In this document: positions 1-9,091 of the stretch, in pieces
Layout of the letters: every line of letters starts with the position of its first letter
Numbering within the stretch: position 1 is the stretch's first letter
Assembly (NCBI RefSeq): GCF_030814995.1
Contig: NZ_JAUSVX010000015.1
Location: 124,001 to 188,000, forward strand
DNA from: Labrys wisconsinensis
Lineage (GTDB): Bacteria; Pseudomonadota; Alphaproteobacteria; Rhizobiales; Labraceae
Length of the DNA stretch: 64,000 nt
Direction: 5' to 3'
Notes under the pieces: model-generated
The model's database searches: none
What the model saw: only the letters and a program-made list of their open reading frames with translations
Told to the model about the DNA's origin: nothing
Made by a program: the position numbers and the translations under genes

Positions 1-764
1 AGGTCACCGACACGCAGGCGAGTGCCGACCAGGCCAATGCCGCGATGCGCAATTTCGCGGTGCAGAAGGTCGATGCGATGTTCGTGCTCGCCTTCGCGAG
101 CTCCTCCATCGGCGCCGGTCTCGCAGCCGCCAACGACGCCGGCATCCCGGTCGCCACATGGGGTGGCGAGATCGTCCCCGGCATCGTGGTCACCACCAGC
201 GGCAGGACGGTCGGCGACGACTCGGCCAAGTATCTCCTGGGCCAGGTCGGCGACAGCGCCGACATCCTCGCCATGACCTTTCACCCTGGAAAGCTCTGCA
301 TCGATCGCGGCGAGGCCTTCGACGCGGCGGTGAAAGGCAAGGCCGGCCTCAACATCACCTACAACGAGGTCACCGTTCCCGGCCAGGTGCAGAACGGCAA
401 TGCCATGGCACAGGCCTGGCTGACCGCGCATCCGGCCGGCGGCAAGACCAAGCTCGCCATCTGGTCGTGCTGGGACGAGCCGATGCAGGGCGCCGTCGCC
501 GCCATCCGCCAGGCGGGGCGCGACGACGTGACCACCGTCTCCATCAACGGGAGCCCGCAGGGCGTCGATCTGGTCAAGAACGGCGACATGACCGCGACCG
601 TCTGGCAGCCGGCCTACGCCGAGGGCGAGGCGGTGTTCAAGACTATCCTCGAGGCCATGGCGGCCGGGAAGGATTGGAAGCCGAAGGTCATCGAAATTGC
701 CGGCATCGTGGTCAGCAAGGACAACGTCGACAAATTTCTCGCTGACCATCCCAGTGGCCAGTAA
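1..764 (+). CDS. Sugar ABC transporter substrate-binding protein, 5' truncated
   Basis: The reading frame is open from base 3 to the TAA at 762-764, so the N-terminus and signal peptide lie outside the window. The remaining ~253 residues look like the C-terminal two thirds of a ribose/galactose-type periplasmic binding protein (Peripla_BP_4). They run from a region describing a captured sugar in the cleft (AANDAGIPVATWGGE) through the second lobe to the end. Such proteins bind a sugar in the periplasm and deliver it to an RbsA/RbsC-type transporter. The ATPase and permease genes follow directly, which supports this role. The substrate cannot be read from the sequence. An internal ATG at 45 is not the true start, because homologous-looking sequence continues upstream of it. 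Confidence 0.85.
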   Translation, partial: VTDTQASADQANAAMRNFAVQKVDAMFVLAFASSSIGAGLAAANDAGIPVATWGGEIVPGIVVTTSGRTVGDDSAKYLLGQVGDSADILAMTFHPGKLCIDRGEAFDAAVKGKAGLNITYNEVTVPGQVQNGNAMAQAWLTAHPAGGKTKLAIWSCWDEPMQGAVAAIRQAGRDDVTTVSINGSPQGVDLVKNGDMTATVWQPAYAEGEAVFKTILEAMAAGKDWKPKVIEIAGIVVSKDNVDKFLADHPSGQ

Positions 765-798
765 CACTGCCGAAATCCTCTTCGGCGGTGCTGCTGCG

Positions 799-2337
799 AT
801 GCAGGTCGGGGGGCCTTGGATTCAGATCCGCGGCCTTGGCAAGCATTTCGCAGGCGAGGTCGCGCTCGACAATGTCGACCTCGACATCCCCAGGGGCGAG
901 GTGCACGGGCTCGTCGGCGCCAATGGTGCCGGCAAGTCGACGCTGATCCGCTGCATGGCCGGCGTCACCGTACCCGATCGCGGTGAGATCATCGTGGGCG
1001 GCGAGCCCCTGCGGCAGGGGGTGCCCAGGGCGGCTGAGAAAGCAGGGCTCGCCTTCATCCACCAGGAGCTGAACCTCATTCCCCATTTCAGCGTGCTCGA
1101 GAACATGCTTCTCGGCGCCCCCAAGGCGACCCGCTTCGGCCTCATCGACTGGAAGCGCTCGGGCGCCGGCCCACGCGCCGCCGCGGCCCAGGTCGGGATG
1201 AAATTCCCGCTGGAAACAAAGGTCAGCGAACTCAGCGTCGGCGAGCGCTGGCTGGTCATGATCGGCAAGGCGCTGGCGCGCGATGCCTCGATGATCGCGA
1301 TGGACGAGCCGACCGCCTCCCTCTCGGCAGCGGAGACGGAGCACCTTTTCAGGCTCATCCGCGACCTCGCCGCGAGCGGCGTCGCCATCCTCTATGTTTC
1401 GCACCGGCTCGATGAAGTGCTCGACCTCTCGGATCGCATCACCGTGCTGCGCGACGGCGAAATCGTCGGGAGAAGCATTCGCGGCAGCCTCGACAAGCGA
1501 GGCCTCATCCGCGCCATCGTCGGCCATGACGTCCAGACGCGCGAGCAGCGCAAGCGCGCTCCCGTCGCGCGCTCCGGCATGCCGCTCTTTTCCGCTCGCA
1601 ACGTTGCGCGCGGCAGCGCCGTCAAGGACGTCAGCTTCGACCTCTGGCGCGGCGAGATTCTCGGCCTGGGCGGCCTGGTCGGCGCCGGACGCACGGAGAC
1701 CGCTCGCCTCGCCTTTGGCGTCGACCGGCTGGAGGGCGGCCATTTCGAACTGGATGGCGAGCGGCTTGCCATCGGCAACGAGACCGAGGCGATGCAGAAG
1801 GGCATCGCGCTGGTGCCCGAGGAGCGCCGCTCGCAGGGCCTGATGCTCGACCAGTCGGTCGCCTTCAACATCACCATCGCGGCCTTGAGACCGTTCCGCC
1901 GCTTCGCCGGGGTTCCGATCGTCTCGTCGGGCAAGGTTCGCGCCGAGGCCGGCCGCATGGTGAAGCGGCTCAGCATCAAGACCCCGGGCGTCGACGCACG
2001 CATCAGCAGCCTTTCCGGCGGCAACCAGCAAAAGGCGCTGATCGCCCGCTGGCTCGGGACCGGCATGAAAGTGCTGATCGTCGATGAGCCGTCGCGCGGC
2101 GTCGATATCGGCGCGCGTGAAGAAATCCACGACGCCATCCGCGAGATCGCCCGCTCGGGCGTCGGGGTCATCGTGATCTCGTCCGACGTCGAGGAACTCG
2201 CGCTCATCGCCGATCGCGTCGTGGTGCTGCACGAAGGCCGCGTGACGGGTGAGCTCACCGGCGACGAGATCAACGAAGCGCGCATCGTGGAGCTGAGCTA
2301 TCTCAGCAGCAACGAGCTGGCGGGAGAGCGGGCATGA
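799..2337 (+). CDS. Sugar ABC transporter ATP-binding protein (RbsA/MglA type, two NBDs)
   Basis: The 512-residue protein carries two nucleotide-binding domains in tandem, as in RbsA, MglA and XylG. NBD1 has a full Walker A (GANGAGKST), a degenerate signature (LSVGER) and Walker B (MIAMDEPTA). NBD2 has the usual degenerate P-loop (GLVGAGRTE), an intact LSGGNQQK signature and LIVDEPSRGVD. It would power sugar import with the flanking binding protein and permease. I place the start at ATG 799, just before the conserved beginning of NBD1. An in-frame GTG at 754 overlapping the previous gene is possible, and neither has a strong ribosome site. The stop overlaps the permease ATG (ATGA), so translation is probably coupled. 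Confidence 0.9.
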   Translation: MQVGGPWIQIRGLGKHFAGEVALDNVDLDIPRGEVHGLVGANGAGKSTLIRCMAGVTVPDRGEIIVGGEPLRQGVPRAAEKAGLAFIHQELNLIPHFSVLENMLLGAPKATRFGLIDWKRSGAGPRAAAAQVGMKFPLETKVSELSVGERWLVMIGKALARDASMIAMDEPTASLSAAETEHLFRLIRDLAASGVAILYVSHRLDEVLDLSDRITVLRDGEIVGRSIRGSLDKRGLIRAIVGHDVQTREQRKRAPVARSGMPLFSARNVARGSAVKDVSFDLWRGEILGLGGLVGAGRTETARLAFGVDRLEGGHFELDGERLAIGNETEAMQKGIALVPEERRSQGLMLDQSVAFNITIAALRPFRRFAGVPIVSSGKVRAEAGRMVKRLSIKTPGVDARISSLSGGNQQKALIARWLGTGMKVLIVDEPSRGVDIGAREEIHDAIREIARSGVGVIVISSDVEELALIADRVVVLHEGRVTGELTGDEINEARIVELSYLSSNELAGERA

Positions 2338-3353
2338 CCAGCGCGAACATCGTCTCGGCGAATCGCGCCGCCGATCGGTCGGCCACTGCCGCGCGGCGTC
2401 GGCGCTCGATTCTCATCTTCATCTCGCGTTACGCCACCTTCATCGGCCTGCTCGCGATGATCTTCTTCTTCTCGATCAACGCACCGGACACGTTCTTCTC
2501 GCGCGCGAATTTCATCAACATCCTGAGCCAGGCTTCGCTGACGGCGATCATCGCGGCGGGTCTCACCTACACGCTGGTGGTCGGCGAGTTCGATCTCTCG
2601 ATCGGCTATGTCGCAAGCTTCGTCGGCCTGATGGTCGCGGGCTTCATGGCAAAGGCCGGGCTTCCCATCGCCGCTGCGATCGCCCTCGCGCTGCTCATCG
2701 GCATCGGTCTCGGGCTGATCAACGGGACGCTCGTGACCAAGGTGCGCATCAACGCCGTCATCGCCACCCTCGGCGTCGGCACGATGCTGAGTGGCATCGG
2801 CTTCTCCTACAGCGCCTTCCCCATCGCCATGGGCATCCCACGCGCGTTCGGCAGCATCGCCATCGGGCGGCCGCTCTTCGGCATCCCGAATCCGGTCTTC
2901 GTCATGGTGGTGGTGCTGGTCGTTCTTTGGATCGTCCTCAACAAGACGGAAATGGGCCAACGCATGCAGGCGGTCGGCAGCAATATCGAAGCCGCGCGCC
3001 TTTCCGGCATCCGCGTCGACCGCATCAAGATGTTTGCTTTTGGGGTGGCCGGCTTCTGCGCGGCGCTGACCGGCGTGCTGCTGACCTCGCTCCTCGGGAG
3101 CGGCACGCTCGGAGCCGCCGACGGCTACTTGCTCGACGCCTTCGCCGCGGTCTTCCTCGGTTCGGCGACGCTGCGGGAAGGCCAGTTCCACATTTTCGGT
3201 ACGTTGATCGGCGTGCTGGTGCTCGCCGTCGGCTTCAACGGCCTCAGCATCTTCGGCGCCCCGACCTATTTCCAGCCGATCTTCAAAGGCGGCGTCCTTG
3301 TCCTCGCCGTCGGCCTCTCGAGCCTTGCCCGCCGCTATGCCGCACTGACGTAG
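2334..3353 (+). CDS. Sugar ABC transporter permease (RbsC type)
   Basis: This 339-residue polytopic membrane protein belongs to the BPD_transp_2 family. It has a short basic N-terminus, about eight to ten hydrophobic segments, and the conserved GEFDLSIG loop near residues 83-90, typical of RbsC-like permeases. It would form the channel of the importer encoded by the two genes upstream. Its ATG overlaps the ATPase stop by 4 bp. It ends the operon, and a stem-loop lies between it and the convergent hydrolase gene. Confidence 0.9.
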   Translation: MTSANIVSANRAADRSATAARRRRSILIFISRYATFIGLLAMIFFFSINAPDTFFSRANFINILSQASLTAIIAAGLTYTLVVGEFDLSIGYVASFVGLMVAGFMAKAGLPIAAAIALALLIGIGLGLINGTLVTKVRINAVIATLGVGTMLSGIGFSYSAFPIAMGIPRAFGSIAIGRPLFGIPNPVFVMVVVLVVLWIVLNKTEMGQRMQAVGSNIEAARLSGIRVDRIKMFAFGVAGFCAALTGVLLTSLLGSGTLGAADGYLLDAFAAVFLGSATLREGQFHIFGTLIGVLVLAVGFNGLSIFGAPTYFQPIFKGGVLVLAVGLSSLARRYAALT

Positions 3354-3452
3354 ACTCTGCTGCCGGCGTTGCTTGCCTCCGATCGCTAGTGTTCCGACTT
3401 TGACGGTCCGTACCGAACCGTCAGCCCGGAACCCTAGCTGGTTCAATGCTTT

Positions 3453-3504
3453 GTGTTGTGCTTCCGACACAATGCTCAGGAACCAAGCGTCGGAAGCACA
3501 ACAC
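3453..3504. terminator. Perfect 16-bp inverted repeat, bidirectional terminator
   Basis: GTGTTGTGCTTCCGAC at 3453-3468 is the exact reverse complement of 3489-3504, with a 20-nt loop. It lies between the convergent permease and hydrolase genes, where a two-way terminator is expected. The right arm touches the hydrolase stop codon. A weaker 7-bp stem (TGACGGT/ACCGTCA) sits just upstream, around 3400-3423. Confidence 0.6.
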
Positions 3505-4376
3505 TAGACGGTCACCCTCCAGGCTTCCGGCACCAGCCGGTAGCCCGTCCCTGCCGGCACGATGTGGGCGAAGCCCGGCAGGTGGATGTGCCCGCCGGTC
3601 ACCAGAAGGCGTTCGTGCGCGGCGTGTTGGAAGATGCGCCGGCGGTTCTCGGCTGCCAGACCCTCGTCGACGTCGAATTCGCTGGTCACTTGCGGGCGTG
3701 GAATCTGGATCTCCGGCACGTGGACGGTGTCTCCCCAGATCACCAGGGTCTCTCCGGCCGAGTCCAGCTGATAGCCGCTGTGGCCCGGCGTGTGGCCAGG
3801 CAGAGGCAGCTGGGTGATGCCGTCCAGCACCTTGCCGCCCGAGCTCGTGCGGAAACGTCCGCGATAGCTCTGCAGCAGAGCATCCGCCGCGCCGACATAG
3901 GGCAGCGCCGCGGGCGATCGCCGCCGCGCCTCGTCATCGGACCAGAAGTTGAAGTCGTCCTGGTGGATGACGATCTCGGCGCGCGGAAACAGCGGCTCGC
4001 CGTCCTCGCCGATCAGTCCGTTGGAATGGTCGGGGTGGATATGAGTCAGCAGCACCGTGTCGAAATCCTCGGGCGCGAAGCCGGCAGCCGCGAGGTTGTC
4101 GGGCAGAAGGCCCATCGAATAGACCGTGGACGACCCGCCGCCGGCGTCGACGAGGATGGTCTTCCCACCGGTTTCGATGACGAAGGCATTGACCGTCAGG
4201 CGGGGTTCGACCGCGCGGAACTGCGCCTGCATCAGCTCTTCCATGTCGGGCCGGTCGGTGCCGCGCAGGATGGCGAGCTGAATGTCGAGGAAGCCGTCGT
4301 TGACGACGGTGACCATCGCATCGCCGACCCGGCGCCGATAGACCCCCGGCGTCTGTTTCTGCGGCACCTGCCCCAT
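3504..4376 (-). CDS. MBL-fold metallo-hydrolase (lactonase-like)
   Basis: This 290-residue protein has the metallo-beta-lactamase fold. The zinc motif HIHPDH lies near residues 111-116, followed by GHTPGHSGY and a downstream GDT. The N-terminal strand (AMVTVVNDGF) and the DAGGG before the motif also fit AHL-lactonase/MBL hydrolases. Such enzymes hydrolyse lactones, esters or related bonds using two metal ions. There is no signal peptide, so it is probably cytoplasmic. The start at 4376 is chosen because AGGAGGAACA precedes that ATG; an in-frame upstream ATG at 4445 lacks such a site. It lies downstream of the Liv-type binding protein gene on the same strand and may be co-transcribed. The substrate is unknown. 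Confidence 0.82.
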   Translation of the reverse strand: MGQVPQKQTPGVYRRRVGDAMVTVVNDGFLDIQLAILRGTDRPDMEELMQAQFRAVEPRLTVNAFVIETGGKTILVDAGGGSSTVYSMGLLPDNLAAAGFAPEDFDTVLLTHIHPDHSNGLIGEDGEPLFPRAEIVIHQDDFNFWSDDEARRRSPAALPYVGAADALLQSYRGRFRTSSGGKVLDGITQLPLPGHTPGHSGYQLDSAGETLVIWGDTVHVPEIQIPRPQVTSEFDVDEGLAAENRRRIFQHAAHERLLVTGGHIHLPGFAHIVPAGTGYRLVPEAWRVTV

Positions 4377-4520
4377 TGTTCCTCCTCGTCCGAAAGTGCC
4401 GGGCATGCGGCCGGAGCCGTCCCGCACCACCTGTTTGTCCGCCACTCTGCCTCAATCCGAAGCGACAGGGGACTCGCAGAGGCGGTCGACGCCGCCATGA
4501 CCGATAGTCCGGTCGCAGGA

Positions 4521-4583
4521 GGCTGCCTGCCGGCGTGAGCAGAGGCAGCCGAAGCGATGGAGCCGGCTCGACGAAGAGCCGGC
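4521..4583 (-). terminator. Two stem-loops downstream of the binding-protein gene
   Basis: GGCTGCCT at 4521-4528 pairs with AGGCAGCC at 4543-4550. GCCGGCTC at 4562-4569 pairs with GAGCCGGC at 4576-4583 around a 6-nt loop. Both lie just after the stop of the minus-strand binding protein gene. They could terminate or process its message before the hydrolase gene. No T-run follows, so intrinsic termination is uncertain. Confidence 0.4.
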
Positions 4584-4610
4584 CCGGTCGTGCAAGATCA
4601 AGGGAATGCT

Positions 4611-5777
4611 CTAGTCGGTCACCTCGACCCAGGCCTTGCTCTTGGAGTCATATTTGACGAGCGTGAGCTGCTCGGCGTTGATCGTGATGTGGTTCTTCTC
4701 CGAGAAGCCGAGGTCGCCGGACAGGCCCTTGAAGCCCTGCACGGCGTTGAAGCCCTTCTGCAGGTCCGCCGGCTTCACCGACTTCGTGTCCTTGATGACC
4801 TGCGCCAGCATCTTGATGCTGTCATAGCTCGTTTCGGCGAAGGGCGTCGCCTCGACGTTGAACCGCTTCTTGTAGGCGTCGCGGAAGGCCTGGAGCTCGG
4901 GGCTCGGATGCAGGTCCGAGGTCAGCATGGCGCTGATCGTGCCGTGGGCGAGATCGCCGGCCAGGCTGGCATAGGTGTCGTCGGCATTGGTCTCGTCATT
5001 GCCGAAGACCGTGGCTGCATAGTTGATCGAATGCATGTCCTGCACGAACGCGGCCTGGTCCTGCGGGGTCAGCCACACGTCGGCGCATTTGATGCCGGCG
5101 GCCTTGATGGCATTGACCTCGGGCATGAGCCCGGCCGTCGCGCCGGTGGACCAGTTCTCCGTGATCGTGTGGTCGATGGCGATGGTCTTGCCCGCCTTGT
5201 CATAGGCGAGCTTGATGCCGAAGAGGCCGCCCTGGCCATAGGTCGACGGGTCGTGCAGCACCGCCAGCCCGTCGGGGCAATGCTTCAGCGCGTATTCGCC
5301 GATCTTCTCGCCCCAGGCGAAGGTGTTGAGGCCGAAGTCGAACACCCACGGGTTCGGCGGGCTGGTCGGCCCGTCCGGATTGACGGTGAGGCCGCCGTCG
5401 TCGACCACGCCGATGGTCGGGAATTTGTGCCGCATGGCGAGCTGGGCGGTCACCGGGCCGGTGTCGGGCGAGCCGGCGATGACGATCGCGCCCTGAGCGA
5501 TCAGCTTTTCGTAGAGCTGACCCGACAGCGTCGCAGACGCGTTGTCGTTGTGCGCCTCGAGCCGGAACTTGTGGCCGTCGACCCCGCCGGCGGCATTGAT
5601 CTCATCGACCGCCATGGTGGCGCCGTTGACCGTGGCGATGCCGGTGGAGCCATAGGCGCCGGTGGTGCCGGCGATGAGCCCGATCAGATAGTCGTCCGCT
5701 GCCGCGGCCCTCGTCGCCGATCCGGCCAGAACAGTGGTGGCGCAAAGTACAGCGACGGTCGTCGCGAGAATACGCAT
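4611..5777 (-). CDS. Branched-chain-type ABC transporter substrate-binding protein
   Basis: This 388-residue periplasmic binding protein is of the Peripla_BP_6 (LivJ/LivK-like) class. Residues 1-27 form a signal peptide ending in ATRAAAADD. The mature protein starts with the typical strand YLIGLIAGTTGAYGSTG and continues with ATMAVDEINAAGGVDG, the usual first-lobe helix. The family binds amino acids, but also aromatic acids, amides and urea, so the ligand is open. GGGGGAGG lies 8 nt before the ATG. The gene is divergent from the permease/ATPase genes starting at 6339 and probably serves them. Confidence 0.9.
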   Translation of the reverse strand: MRILATTVAVLCATTVLAGSATRAAAADDYLIGLIAGTTGAYGSTGIATVNGATMAVDEINAAGGVDGHKFRLEAHNDNASATLSGQLYEKLIAQGAIVIAGSPDTGPVTAQLAMRHKFPTIGVVDDGGLTVNPDGPTSPPNPWVFDFGLNTFAWGEKIGEYALKHCPDGLAVLHDPSTYGQGGLFGIKLAYDKAGKTIAIDHTITENWSTGATAGLMPEVNAIKAAGIKCADVWLTPQDQAAFVQDMHSINYAATVFGNDETNADDTYASLAGDLAHGTISAMLTSDLHPSPELQAFRDAYKKRFNVEATPFAETSYDSIKMLAQVIKDTKSVKPADLQKGFNAVQGFKGLSGDLGFSEKNHITINAEQLTLVKYDSKSKAWVEVTD

Positions 5778-6338
5778 AGGTAAACCTCCCCCATTGCGAT
5801 CGCCGACTGCCCTTCGGCAGGCGCGATCACTTGCTTGGTTTTGATCCTGATGGGATACGCGTGATTGATCCGCATGGTTTGCTCGCCCAGAACCCCGGGC
5901 TTGTCAACGCGGGGCGACTGGTCCGCAGGTGCGCCGGGGAGGACGCCGGCGATGCACAAGACGGTCGACGGAGCGAAAGGATCGGGCGACCCGCGAGGTT
6001 GGGCGGTTACCCACAACCGTATGATTCAAAACAATTTTTGTTTAATCTCACCGCGCCTGGCGCCGGGCCGGCCCTGCGCGCCTCTGCCCTGGCGGCAGAG
6101 GAGGGGAGGGCTGCCACCCGCTCCCAAGCCGCCATCCTCATAGCTGTTATGTCGCCGGTGTCATCTGTTTCCGCGCGACCGTTTCCGAATAGTTGTCCGA
6201 GATGAGCCGGCGTCGCCTCCGGGCCGGAATGGCGGACGTCCGGGACCGGACGACCCGGGCATCGCGTGGCGCCGGCCAGAGGCGTCGGAGCAGCCATGCG
6301 CCGAAGGGCGCGGGCGATGAGGAGAGGACGGTCCTCAA
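5778..6338. other. Divergent intergenic region of the Liv-type transporter
   Basis: This 561-bp gap separates the binding protein gene from the permease gene. It holds an AT-rich inverted repeat (AAACAA, 3-nt spacer, TTGTTT) at 6029-6043 and the shared 17-bp operator at 6137-6153. No convincing open reading frame is present; short ORFs here have shadow-like composition. Confidence 0.6.
6137..6195 (+). promoter_or_regulatory. Shared 17-bp operator (site A) with -10-like box
   Basis: CTCATAGCTGTTATGTC at 6137-6153 matches the recurring palindrome of this window. TAGTTG begins at 6190, 37 bp after the operator edge. No -35 hexamer lies at normal spacing, which suggests activator dependence. It would drive the permease/ATPase genes from about 140 bp upstream. 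Confidence 0.5.
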
Positions 6339-7238
6339 GTGCTGCAATTCCTGCTGAGTGGCATCGCCATCGGCGCCGTCTATGGCCTCATCGGCATGGC
6401 GCTGGCCATCTCCTTCTACGTCACGCGCATCATCAACTTCGCCCAGGGGCAATTGATGATGGTGACCGTCATGGTCACGGCGGAGGCAGCGTCGTCCGGC
6501 TATCCCGTCTGGGTCGCCGCGATCGCCGGTCTTGCCTGCTCGTGCCTCGTCGGCGTGCTCTCCTATCTCATCGCGGTCCGGCCGATCCTGCTCACCAACC
6601 GGTTCAGCTTCGGCTGGCTGGTCTCGACGCTCGGCTTCGCCGTGATCGTCGAGAATGCTGCCGCCTATATCTGGGGGCCGACCTCGCAGCCGTTTCCGCC
6701 CTTCCTTAGGGATGTCAGCCTGCCGATCGGGGATGCGGTGCTGACGGGCCAGCAACTCCTCACGATCGTCGTGGCGGCGGTGCTGACGATCGGTTTCGAG
6801 CTGGTACGCCGGCACACCATCTTCGGCAAGCTCTCCATGGCGACGGCCTTCGATCCGGAAATGGCCTCGGCCATCGGCGCGGACACGACGGCGGTCTCGA
6901 TCGGCGCCTTCGCGGTCTCGGCCCTCTTCGCCGGCATCGCGGGGCTTCTCATCGGGCCGACGACCTTCGCCAATCCCTATCTCGGCGACACGTTCGGAAC
7001 CTACGGCTTCATCGCCATGATGATCGGCGGAGGAACGGAGCGTCCGATCGCGGCGATGGCCGGCGGACTGGTCCTCGGCATCTGCGCCGAGGGTGCCAAC
7101 GCCATGATCAATTCGCAGGCCTCCGACTGGTTTCCGTTCATCGTCCTCGTCCTGATCCTGATCGTCTCGCCGAAGGGATTGCTCAGCAGCAGCAATCCGC
7201 TCCTGCGGCCGCGGCGCGGTGCGGGGAAGCCGGCATGA
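6339..7238 (+). CDS. livH: Branched-chain-type ABC transporter permease (LivH-like)
   Basis: This 299-residue membrane protein belongs to BPD_transp_2. It opens with LLSGIAIGAVYGLIGMALA and has NFAQGQLMMV shortly after, the signature region of LivH permeases. The start is GTG at 6339, preceded by GGAGAGGA. The stop overlaps the next gene's ATG by 4 bp (ATGA). It forms half of the channel, and the partner permease is fused to an ATPase in the next gene. The symbol denotes family; an amino acid substrate is not proven. Confidence 0.88.
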   Translation: MLQFLLSGIAIGAVYGLIGMALAISFYVTRIINFAQGQLMMVTVMVTAEAASSGYPVWVAAIAGLACSCLVGVLSYLIAVRPILLTNRFSFGWLVSTLGFAVIVENAAAYIWGPTSQPFPPFLRDVSLPIGDAVLTGQQLLTIVVAAVLTIGFELVRRHTIFGKLSMATAFDPEMASAIGADTTAVSIGAFAVSALFAGIAGLLIGPTTFANPYLGDTFGTYGFIAMMIGGGTERPIAAMAGGLVLGICAEGANAMINSQASDWFPFIVLVLILIVSPKGLLSSSNPLLRPRRGAGKPA

Positions 7239-9091
7239 CCCGCGCTCCGGACCATACCCTCCTCGCCTCGGCGCCTTCCGTTCCCAGCGCCGGGGCCGGA
7301 TGGCGCAGCCTCGGCCCCCTCGCGGCCGTCGCTGCCTGGCTCGCGCTGACGGCCTTCGTGGCGCAGTCCGACCTCAGCCTGCAGAGCCTCGTGCTGGTCG
7401 CCGCGGTGTTCGGGATCCTCGCCATCAGCCTCGATCTCGTGGCGGGGATGCTCGGGCTCTATTCGCTCGGCCAGGGCGGCTTCTTCGGCATCGGCGCCTA
7501 TCTCACCACGATCGTCTCCAACACCGATGGCTGGCCCGTCTTCTGGCTGCTGCCGGTGGTGCTGGCAGTGACCGGCCTCGTGGGCATGGCGGTGGGCGCT
7601 ATGTCGCTCAGGGTCAGCGGCCTCTACTTTGCGATCACCACCTTCATCTTCACCCTGGTGCTGACGGTTCTCGTCACCGACATGGTCGGCCTGACCGGCG
7701 GCCTCCAGGGCCTGCTCGGACCGGCCTTCCCGGATTTCCCGCCGGCTTTGGCATGGCTCGGGACCCCGGTCGTCTGGTGCATCATGCTGGCGCTCCTGGC
7801 GTGCGTCGGCCTCGTGTGGAACATCCGGCGCTCGCCGCTCTACCCCGTGCTCCTGTCGATCCGCGACGCGGAACCCTTCGCGGAAGCGGCCGGCGCCCGC
7901 ACGGCCTTGATCAAGGTCGGCATCTTCGGCCTGTCCGCCGCGATGGCCGGCGGCGCCGGCTGGCTGTTCTCGTTCCTCGGCGTGGTCTCGCCCAGCCAGT
8001 TCGACTGGTCCGTGTCGCTCAATATCCTGGTGATGGTGCTGATCGGCGGCATCAACACCACGCTGGGGCCGCTCCTCGGCGCGATGTTCGTCTCGATGTT
8101 TCCCGACCTCGTCAACATCAATCCCTGGCTGCAGGAGATCGTCTACGGCGCGCTGTCGATCCTCGCCATCACCCTCCTGCCCGACGGTATCGTCGGGCGC
8201 GTGCAGAAACTGGTTTCGCCCGTCGCCGGACGCCGTGCCCCGTCCGGCTCCGGCCGCGACGTCGCGGCGCCGCAACCGGCGGCGATCCTGCCGGCTGCCG
8301 CTCCGCACTCGTCCGCCGGCGAGCCGGAGGTCATCGTCGAATGCCGCGGCATCGAGTTCGGCTACGACCTCGGACCCAAGGTGCTCCGGCAGATTGACCT
8401 CACCGTCCGCCGCGGTCACATCCACGGCCTGATCGGACCGAACGGTTCCGGCAAGAGCACGCTCGCCAACGTCATCTCCGGGCGGCTGAGGCCGCATGGC
8501 GGCGAGGTGCTGGTCAAGGGGCGGCGCGTGGAGCGGATGCCGGCCAGCGCACGCTCGAAGCTCGGCCTGAGGCGGACCTTCCAGGCGGCGCAGCTGATCA
8601 AGGAGCTGACGCTCGTCGAGAATGTCATGGTCGGGCTCTTCGATCGCGTCCCCGGAATCGTCGCGCGCGCTGGGGTCTGGCCTCTGCTTCCGTCCGGCCG
8701 TCGCGACAGCCGGGCGATGCGGCACCATGCGGCCGAAGCTCTGCGCCTGGTCGGCGCGGGAGAGTGGGCGGCCCGGCCGGTGGGCGACGTGCCACACGGC
8801 ATCGAGCAACTGACGCAACTCGCGTCGGTCTGCGTCGCCGGTCCCGACATCATCATCCTCGATGAGCCGGCGACCGGATTGTCGGCGAAGGAAGTGAGCC
8901 ATCTCGCCGCCATCCTGGCTCAGCTCAAGACGCGGGGCGTCACCATGATCATCATCGAACACCAGACGCGATTCCTGTTCCCCCTCTGCGACCGCGTCAC
9001 GGTGCTGAACGCCGGCGAGATCATCCTCACCGGCTCGGCGGACGAAGTGCGGGCCGATCCGGTGGTCAGGCAGGTCTATCTCGGCGAATGA
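7235..9091 (+). CDS. Fused LivM-like permease and LivG-like ATPase
   Basis: This 618-residue protein joins two transporter parts. Residues ~30-330 are a LivM-type permease with SLDLVAGMLGLYSLGQGGFFGIGAY and many hydrophobic segments. A proline/alanine-rich linker (~335-365) follows. Residues ~370-618 are a LivG-type ATPase with Walker A GPNGSGKST, the sequence PHGIEQLTQLAS in place of the usual LSGGQ signature, and Walker B IIILDEPATGLS. It would act at the inner membrane with LivH, LivF and the divergent binding protein. ATGA overlaps link it to both neighbours. Permease-ATPase fusions of this type occur in proteobacterial Liv systems. Confidence 0.9.
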   Translation: MTRAPDHTLLASAPSVPSAGAGWRSLGPLAAVAAWLALTAFVAQSDLSLQSLVLVAAVFGILAISLDLVAGMLGLYSLGQGGFFGIGAYLTTIVSNTDGWPVFWLLPVVLAVTGLVGMAVGAMSLRVSGLYFAITTFIFTLVLTVLVTDMVGLTGGLQGLLGPAFPDFPPALAWLGTPVVWCIMLALLACVGLVWNIRRSPLYPVLLSIRDAEPFAEAAGARTALIKVGIFGLSAAMAGGAGWLFSFLGVVSPSQFDWSVSLNILVMVLIGGINTTLGPLLGAMFVSMFPDLVNINPWLQEIVYGALSILAITLLPDGIVGRVQKLVSPVAGRRAPSGSGRDVAAPQPAAILPAAAPHSSAGEPEVIVECRGIEFGYDLGPKVLRQIDLTVRRGHIHGLIGPNGSGKSTLANVISGRLRPHGGEVLVKGRRVERMPASARSKLGLRRTFQAAQLIKELTLVENVMVGLFDRVPGIVARAGVWPLLPSGRRDSRAMRHHAAEALRLVGAGEWAARPVGDVPHGIEQLTQLASVCVAGPDIIILDEPATGLSAKEVSHLAAILAQLKTRGVTMIIIEHQTRFLFPLCDRVTVLNAGEIILTGSADEVRADPVVRQVYLGE

